A DNA stretch of 64,000 bases. Origin: Rhodosporidiobolus odoratus. Its lineage: Eukaryota > Basidiomycota > Microbotryomycetes > Sporidiobolales > Sporidiobolaceae. The DNA lies in assembly GCA_034387635.1 (NCBI GenBank), contig JAOANU010000030.1, positions 56,866 through 120,865 on the forward strand, given 5' to 3'. The translations under genes and the position numbers were made by a program. The notes beneath the pieces were generated by a model. The model ran no database searches, had not been told where the DNA came from, and was given only the letters and a program-made list of their open reading frames with translations. Within the stretch, counting starts at the first letter, position 1. Every line of letters starts with the position of its first letter. Shown here one piece after another: positions 59,255 through 64,000 of this stretch.

Positions 59255-59390
59255 AGGGACAGGAAGTGACGTTCCTGCTCATAGCAGTGGCATTCCCACG
59301 CGCTCTACCACCACACCACAACGTGGACGTTGTTGAGGCCGCTACTCGGGCGGACTTCCCTGTAAGAAGAGGCCTGTGTTGCAGAAGCCA
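59255..59390 (+). pseudogene. Relic of the module dioxygenase (copy C)
   Basis: The frame reads VAFPRALPPHHNVDVVEAAT and then RADFPVRRG. It aligns with IAFPSALVTHYNVDLVTAAT and RADVLAGKG of copy A, in the same order and spacing. The distal-histidine region is kept, but the upstream HxD exon and the downstream RGSLVFF part are not seen here. It is too short and diverged to be functional. Confidence 0.6.
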
Positions 59391-59392
59391 TG

Positions 59393-60102
59393 CTACCCAT
59401 CGTCGACTATCATGCTTTCATCGTCTTGCTCGTCCTGCAACGACTCGCTCTCTGCCCTGTCCGCGCGCTGGGCGGATCGCGCGAGCTCACAAGAGGAGGC
59501 CGACGGTGTGACGGCGCGTGTCACGGATGGAACGCGTGCTGAATAAGGACCGAAAGGCCAAAGGCGATGTAAAAGGAAGAAGAGACGGCAAGAGGGCGTG
59601 ATCAGCGCGGGCATACGCCGCAGATGGCAAGGAGGACACACTTGTACGCATCCGTTTCGTGGGCCGGTATGAGGCGGTTGCTCCAGGTTGAGCCGGCGGA
59701 ACTGAGAGAAAAAAAAGTAAGATCGATGCGCCAACCGCGGACAATCCAGATCCCAACCAGCACAGGCTCACTGTAGTTCTCCTTGTCATCTTCCTTGACA
59801 GTTGCGCCAGGGTGCATCAACTGAGCCTCCATAGCAGGCACAATAATCGTCTTGATGGCATACTGAACTTCCATTGTCGCCTCAGCCGACTTTTCCGAAC
59901 CCAATCGACGCACATTCCACCAAACCGAATCCTTGACAGAATACTGCAGTAAGTGCCGGATGTCGCCACCGTAGTTGGTGAGCTGGTAAGACCAGGTCTC
60001 GGCCGGTCGGAGGAGCGGATCGTCAAAAGCGGTGAGGGAGCGTTTGCCATGCTGTCGAGGCGACGTAGGCGGGAATGAGGGGTCTGAGGGTGTGGTTGGC
60101 AT
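59393..60102 (-). CDS. Small hypothetical protein with acidic tail
   Basis: The start ATG at 60102 reads MPTTPSDPSFPPTSPRQHGK. A compact part follows (WSYQLTNYGGDIRHLLQYSV; WWNVRRLGSEKSAEATMEVQ; YAIKTIIVPAMEAQLMHPGA). An intron near 59700-59735 joins GSTWSNRLIPAHETDAYKCV. The likely last exon ends LQDEQDDESMIVDDG with the stop at 59393. I recognise no family. Its upstream sequence contains the 47-bp tandem duplication. Confidence 0.45.
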
Positions 60103-60209
60103 CCGGCTGATGGTCTGGGTATGTAGAAGTGCAGGTGAGGTGAGTCTGTCAAGGTCGGTCCGCTTTTCAAACATCCGGACGCAGACACCTCCAAGTTTCG
60201 TCCCTCTCC

Positions 60210-60303
60210 GCTCTGCTCTCACCCGTTCTCTCGCTGTGCGCAGACCGCTTGCAAGCGCTCTGCTCTCACCCGTTCTCTCGCTGTGCGCAGACCGCTTGCA
60301 AGC
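60210..60303. repeat. Exact 47-bp tandem duplication
   Basis: Two adjacent identical units, 60210-60256 and 60257-60303, each beginning GCTCTGCTCTCACCCG. They lie about 110 bp upstream of the start codon at 60102. Confidence 0.95.
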
Positions 60304-60496
60304 ACCTCCCAACTATCTCTGCCGACTTGTTATGCTTTCGCTCACTGGGACTGTACCTCACAGCGTGACCCGCACTGACCTCGTCAACATCCCGTCTTAC
60401 GTCGCCTTCCCGCTCTATTTACTTGCTATCACCTGATCTGCCTTTACTCTACCATTGTCACATCCCAGGCGCTCAATACTATTTCAGCCGTTATCG

Positions 60497-60654
60497 ATGC
60501 CACCTAAACCCAAGGATGTGGATACGGCGGGGCAGATGTCACTTTGTGTGTTTCATCTTCTCCTTTTGACTACACCGCAACTAGGGCTGACATGTTCTCA
60601 TCTCACTGCAGTCACGGCGTTTGAGAATGCCAAGAAGGCGGAGCAGGTGTGCTG
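60497..60654 (+). CDS. Short gene fragment or 5' exons of a gene
   Basis: ATG 60497 gives MPPKPKDVDTAGQ. An apparent intron ending in CACTGCAG (about 60611) joins VTAFENAKKAEQ, after which GTGTGC could be the next donor. No continuation is found before the retroelement remnant starts downstream. It could be a gene interrupted by that insertion, or a chance frame. Confidence 0.25.
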
Positions 60655-60979
60655 AGTCCACCGACGTCGACCATATGGGAGGCCAGGAGCTCAGCGAAGG
60701 AGAGGAATACTCGAGTAGGACAAGCCTAATACAGCGCAGACGACGAGAGTAACAGTGAAATAACCCTCGTTACGAAAGCTGAAGAGAAAGGAGAACTCGG
60801 AGAATCTACACAAGTCGCCTCCGGTTGGCCCATAATTCTACACTAGCCTTACTCCGTCCTGAGTTGTATCGAAGTGGTGGTAAGGCTGTGGAGTTAAAGC
60901 ACCGGTAGCTACTTGTACAGGAGATAGGAAAGAAAAAGGAAAACAATAAAGTAGAAGGACTTAACATATGGGGGCATAC

Positions 60980-61628
60980 TAGCTAGGGTAATCCTAGCAC
61001 CCACCCCCCTTTAAGACGAAACGGAACGTTTTGGCAGGAAACCCACGAGGAAGGACGCCACAACTCGCCGACCAGAGCGCCGAGGACGGGCGGCATCGAC
61101 GGCGTCTTTCTGCACGAGAAAAGCGTCGAGGACACCAGGCGCCGTCTCGCGCAGTTCCTCCTCCGGCCTGAACTCGTCCTCCGCCTCGCTGTACCCCAAG
61201 TACCGTACCTTAAACAGCCGCTTTCCGCGCACCGTCTTCACCGCCACGACCTTCTCAATTTCCCATTCCGCCTCAGCCCCATCCGTCGCAGGAATGACAG
61301 GTGGCGGAAGGGAGAAGGCGCGCAAAGGGAAGCGATCGTCGTCGTTGGGGAAATGAGGGCGCAGTTTCAAAGCATGGATTGTGGGGTTGAGGCGGAGATG
61401 CGGAGGGAAGGAAACAGTGTAGGTCGATTTGGCGGGATTCGCGGATGTGATGGGGAAGGGACCGACATAGCGAGGTACGAACTTGTGGGGAAGGCCAGGT
61501 GGAAAGCGCATTCCCGAAGTCGCGACGTACACTTTGTTGCCGACCTGGAAAAGCGGCGAGTCGACTCGCCGGTGCTTGTTCTCCTGGTGGACCATGTCTA
61601 CCCGCTGTTGCACTCCGGGGTTTCTCAC
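60980..61628 (-). mobile_element. Ty3/gypsy chromovirus remnant, 3' end only
   Basis: The integrase C-terminal part (FQVGNKVYVATSGMRFPPGL, FVPRYVGPFPITSANPAKST) is followed by a chromodomain (AEWEIEKVVAVKTVRGKRLF, VRYLGYSEAEDEFRPEEEL). The frame stops at 61011. Directly beyond it, on the minus strand, comes a purine tract (AAAGGGGGGTGGG) and then TGCTAGGATTACC, the arrangement expected for a polypurine tract and an LTR beginning with TG. Protease, reverse transcriptase, RNase H and the integrase core are absent, so the element is truncated at about 61630. Confidence 0.85.
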
Positions 61629-62297
61629 TTAATGAGCCGCCTTAGATTGCAGTCTTAGGAAACTACGGAAAGGCTTTATCCTTTCGCAAGCGGATCACTA
61701 AGGTCTCCTATTTAGGTGGTAGGGAACCGAGGCTGTCTTCTTTATACCTGTAGGCTGAGGTTAGTAGTCTTTGCTGACTTTCTAGGCTTGCAAAGAAGGA
61801 GGAATGGAGGGATTGGGTCTCTTTCTTTCGGATTCGAGAAAGTCCAGAGGAATTGTCGTACTCTTCTTGTCCTGTGGAGGGGTTAGTAGATTGGGCTTAT
61901 GAGGCTTGCTCGTGTTGAGCTCACCTTGACGTGGAGATGTAAAGGAAAGAAGGGGGAGGGTGAAGAAAAGGGGAGAAGTTTCGCTTTCTCTCTTTTCCAA
62001 ACCTTTTATTTACACCTCAGAGCTGATTCTTGAGGCGGACTGACTCGGCTGCACTGCTCTCAATGCAACTCTTAGAGACGATGACGATAGGATAACGAGG
62101 TAAGGGAATAGGGTGAGAGTTCAGTGAAGAGAGAGAGAGAAAGAAGAGAAGAGAAGATGTGGCTTTTATAGTCTACTGGCCAGGCACGCCTCGCTCATCC
62201 TCCTGTCAACACCGTACGTCCATTGTTGTGTCGTCACAATGTTTTGTATGTAGGGGCAGGTAAAAGTGACGTGGGAACGTCCCCTTGTTTGTTCCGA

Positions 62298-62371
62298 CAG
62301 ACAGTTTTGCTGTCTGACACGCATTTTTGTGTCGCGACGCGATTTTTGGTGTGTCGACATATTTTTTGTCG
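62298..62371. repeat. Tandem quasi-palindromes with T-tract loops
   Basis: CAGACAG-TTTTG-CTGTCTG (62298-62316), GACAC-8 nt-GTGTC (62316-62333), the palindrome GTCGCGAC (62331-62338) and CGACA-7 nt-TGTCG (62355-62371). TGTC..GACA elements alternate with ATTTTT tracts at about 19-20 bp spacing. Confidence 0.8.
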
Positions 62372-62690
62372 TTTCTCCTTTCTGCTGTCTTACTAATCTG
62401 TCCATTCTGTAGATACGTCTAGCTCGATGCACATAGTATTCGACTTGTCCTTTTTGACCTTCTCAATTTGCTGACGCCTTCGGAATGATTGGTCTTTTCA
62501 CAGTAGGGTCGGTCTCAGCTTATCTCGCTGTCGCCCAAGGTGCAGCTCTATTCGAGGGAAGACGCTCTTCCTTGCTGACACTGGTATAATTCTGAAGGAT
62601 GCAATGCTGCTCCTTGCTTATTATATATTCTGGCTGCGTCAGGCTGGGTTATTGCTTGCTCAACTGCTGTAAGATGCGTTATAAGGTGTG

Positions 62691-62778
62691 CTGAGTAGTG
62701 TAACTACTCAGTCTGGGTAGCTCGGGCGGTCGTAACGCCCGGGCGGTCGTAACGCCCGGGCGGCCCACAAGTGGGTCA
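62691..62778. repeat. Cluster of four consecutive hairpins
   Basis: CTGAGTAGT-gta-ACTACTCAG (62691-62711), then two tandem GGGCG-GTCGTAA-CGCCC units (62724-62740 and 62741-62757), then GCCCAC-AA-GTGGGT (about 62763-62776). Stems are perfect or nearly so. Confidence 0.9.
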
Positions 62779-63248
62779 CACCCCAAAATTTGTTGCCTGC
62801 GGGTTAAAAAAAAGCGAAAGGGGGTTGCTGCTGATTACTTCGTGGAACACGTCATTCAAGGCCGCATGCACACATTTGTGTAATGGTTGCTTTAGAAGGC
62901 GCTGTCGCTGCCCTCATCCTCATCCTCCGATCCTCCATCCCCTTCTCTGCTTATCCCCTCATCACTGTCCTCTCTGTCCGTGTCGACTTCGCTACCTTCC
63001 TCCTGCTCTATGATTGCCAACGCACAAGTGCGTGGATAGAATCGCCTGAGCCGAGACGCAGCCACAGGCTTTGCTATTTCCGTGCCGTCCAACTCAGACA
63101 AGAAGTACTATCCCCGGGGTAATTGCTCCCGGATAATGTAGGGGCCATGCCATCGATCACTGGCACGCTTGGACCATTGTTTTTCGAGGAATGTATTATG
63201 CTGAAGAACGAGTGTGCCCGCTGGCAACGCGCTACAGTAGGAACTCCT

Positions 63249-63352
63249 TATAAGGGAAACTCATATAAGGAACAACTCAATATAAGGAACACAAATGGTG
63301 GGGACCATGTCCGTCCCCATACAATATAAGGAAAGGTTTATGTATAAGGAAG
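63249..63352 (+). repeat. Array of TATAAGGAA motifs
   Basis: TATAAGGGAA at 63249, then TATAAGGAA at 63264, 63281, 63325 and 63343, with spacings of 15-18 bp inside each cluster. TACAGTAGGAACTCC lies immediately before (about 63234). Confidence 0.9.
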
Positions 63353-63516
63353 GAACATCTCTGGACCGGTGATTTTCCTTGTGAGGAGTTTTCTTCGGAA
63401 ACTCAACATAAGGCATGGTTAGACATTGTGTGTCAAAATTCCTTGTACCGAGTCTCTAGTCGAGTCGTCTCGCGCTACCTCTCTTGTTTTGCGCTTTTTT
63501 CTGATTACGTTCCAGC

Positions 63517-64000
63517 TCGGGAGTTCAAACCCCTGCCAGAACATTAACACCTTTCCCTTCGCTCAACACCCTTCTCTCTGCCATTCAGTCCATCCGCACC
63601 CTCGCTCAGCAACAACCTGAACTCGGCGGTCCCGAATTCGAAGACACAGCCACCTCCCTCTCTCGCACCCTCGCTCGCGCTGCTCGCAACCTCCGTCAAG
63701 ATCAAAGTCGCTCTCTCAAGCAGTCGAATCTGAATACTTTCTTCAGTGCCAGTAATCCCATCCGTGCTGCTTCTGTCGCTGACGATGCGGCTGAAGAGGC
63801 GGAGGCATCCGCGGATGGTCCGGACGACGGTGCGTTGCTTGTTTCTCGTTCTTCCGCACCAACGTGAAGCGTAGACAGCTGACCTGCTTATCATGCATGT
63901 AGTGCCCTCCGCTATTGTCCAGCTAATTGCCGCTACTCTCACCAGACATCACTCCTTCTCCCTCGCCTCTTCAGCCCTCTCTTCCGACAAAAAGATGCGG
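63517..64000 (+). CDS. Partial gene at right edge, PIP-box-like motif, unknown function
   Basis: An open segment with strongly coding composition: LNTLLSAIQSIRTLAQQQ, FEDTATSLSRTLARAARN, then KQSNLNTFFSA, which fits the PCNA-interaction consensus QxxLxxFF. An acidic stretch (DDAAEEAEASADGPDDG) follows. An intron 63830-63902 joins VPSAIVQLIAATLTRHHSFS, and the frame runs off the window. No ATG lies in frame, so the beginning must be in an earlier exon. It could be a host gene or the protein of a DNA transposon whose end is the TATAAGGAA region. Confidence 0.4.

Larger units (their letters stand above)
61640..63240. other. AT-richer, hairpin-rich non-coding DNA
   Basis: No gene recognised. Base composition is lower in GC than the gene blocks. 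It holds two clusters of palindromes, listed separately, and a purine tract (AAAAAAAAGCGAAAGGGGG) near 62806. Confidence 0.5.

Noticed and set aside
60646..62698. A shared 13-mer AGGTGTGCTGAGT near 60646 and 62686, considered as matching LTR starts
   Set aside because: Similarity stops immediately after the 13 bases, so it does not define a pair of LTRs.
63510..63545. A tRNA T-arm-like sequence (GGAGTTCAAACCCCTG)
   Set aside because: The stem does not pair with the required bases, and no matching acceptor, D or anticodon arms were found upstream.

Overview
The window looks like nuclear DNA of a basidiomycete fungus. A red or oleaginous yeast of the Pucciniomycotina (Rhodotorula/Leucosporidium-like) is my best guess. 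The reasons are GC-rich genes with strong C-ending codon preference, many short GT-AG introns, a single-chain animal-type ATP-citrate lyase, and typical fungal housekeeping genes. All exon limits were read by eye; splice sites not quoted individually are approximate.

Left part (1-10 kb): a delta-9 fatty-acid desaturase (minus strand, running off the left edge) and ATP-citrate lyase ACL1 (plus strand) are divergent, so two lipid-synthesis enzymes share one 2.95-kb upstream region. The last ~714 bp of ACL1 are repeated as a near-identical inverted copy at 10166-10878.

Accessory block (10.9-21.5 kb): a two-gene module encodes a 2-oxoglutarate/Fe(II) dioxygenase that looks TET/JBP-like, followed by an unknown partner protein. 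It occurs once on the plus strand (copy A, 11.5-15.3 kb, apparently open) and again inverted (copy B, 20.2-16.0 kb, with a stop codon, a lost start codon, a frameshift and a changed iron ligand). A third relic lies near 59.3 kb. The partner gene has unrelated C-termini in the two copies. This module is the most interesting content of the window.

Central housekeeping block (21.8-53 kb): a hypothetical protein, a GPI-type surface protein, a monoglyceride lipase, endopolyphosphatase PPN1, verprolin/WIP, a TPR protein, an F-box/LRR protein, actin-related protein ARP2, a maltose-type O-acetyltransferase, a membrane protein with a Gly/Ser tail, a BRD8-like chromatin protein, a LOG-family phosphoribohydrolase, the SMC5/6 subunit NSE4, and translation factor eEF1B-gamma. 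Verprolin and ARP2 both act in branched-actin assembly.

Right part (53-64 kb): a second repeat-like region. It holds an unrecognised multi-exon protein (54.3-57.6 kb), the dioxygenase relic, a small hypothetical gene with a 47-bp tandem duplication just upstream of it, the 3' end of a chromodomain-bearing Ty3/gypsy element, dense hairpin and tandem-palindrome DNA (62.3-62.8 kb), an array of TATAAGGAA motifs, and a partial gene cut by the right edge. I found no convincing tRNA, rRNA or CRISPR array.
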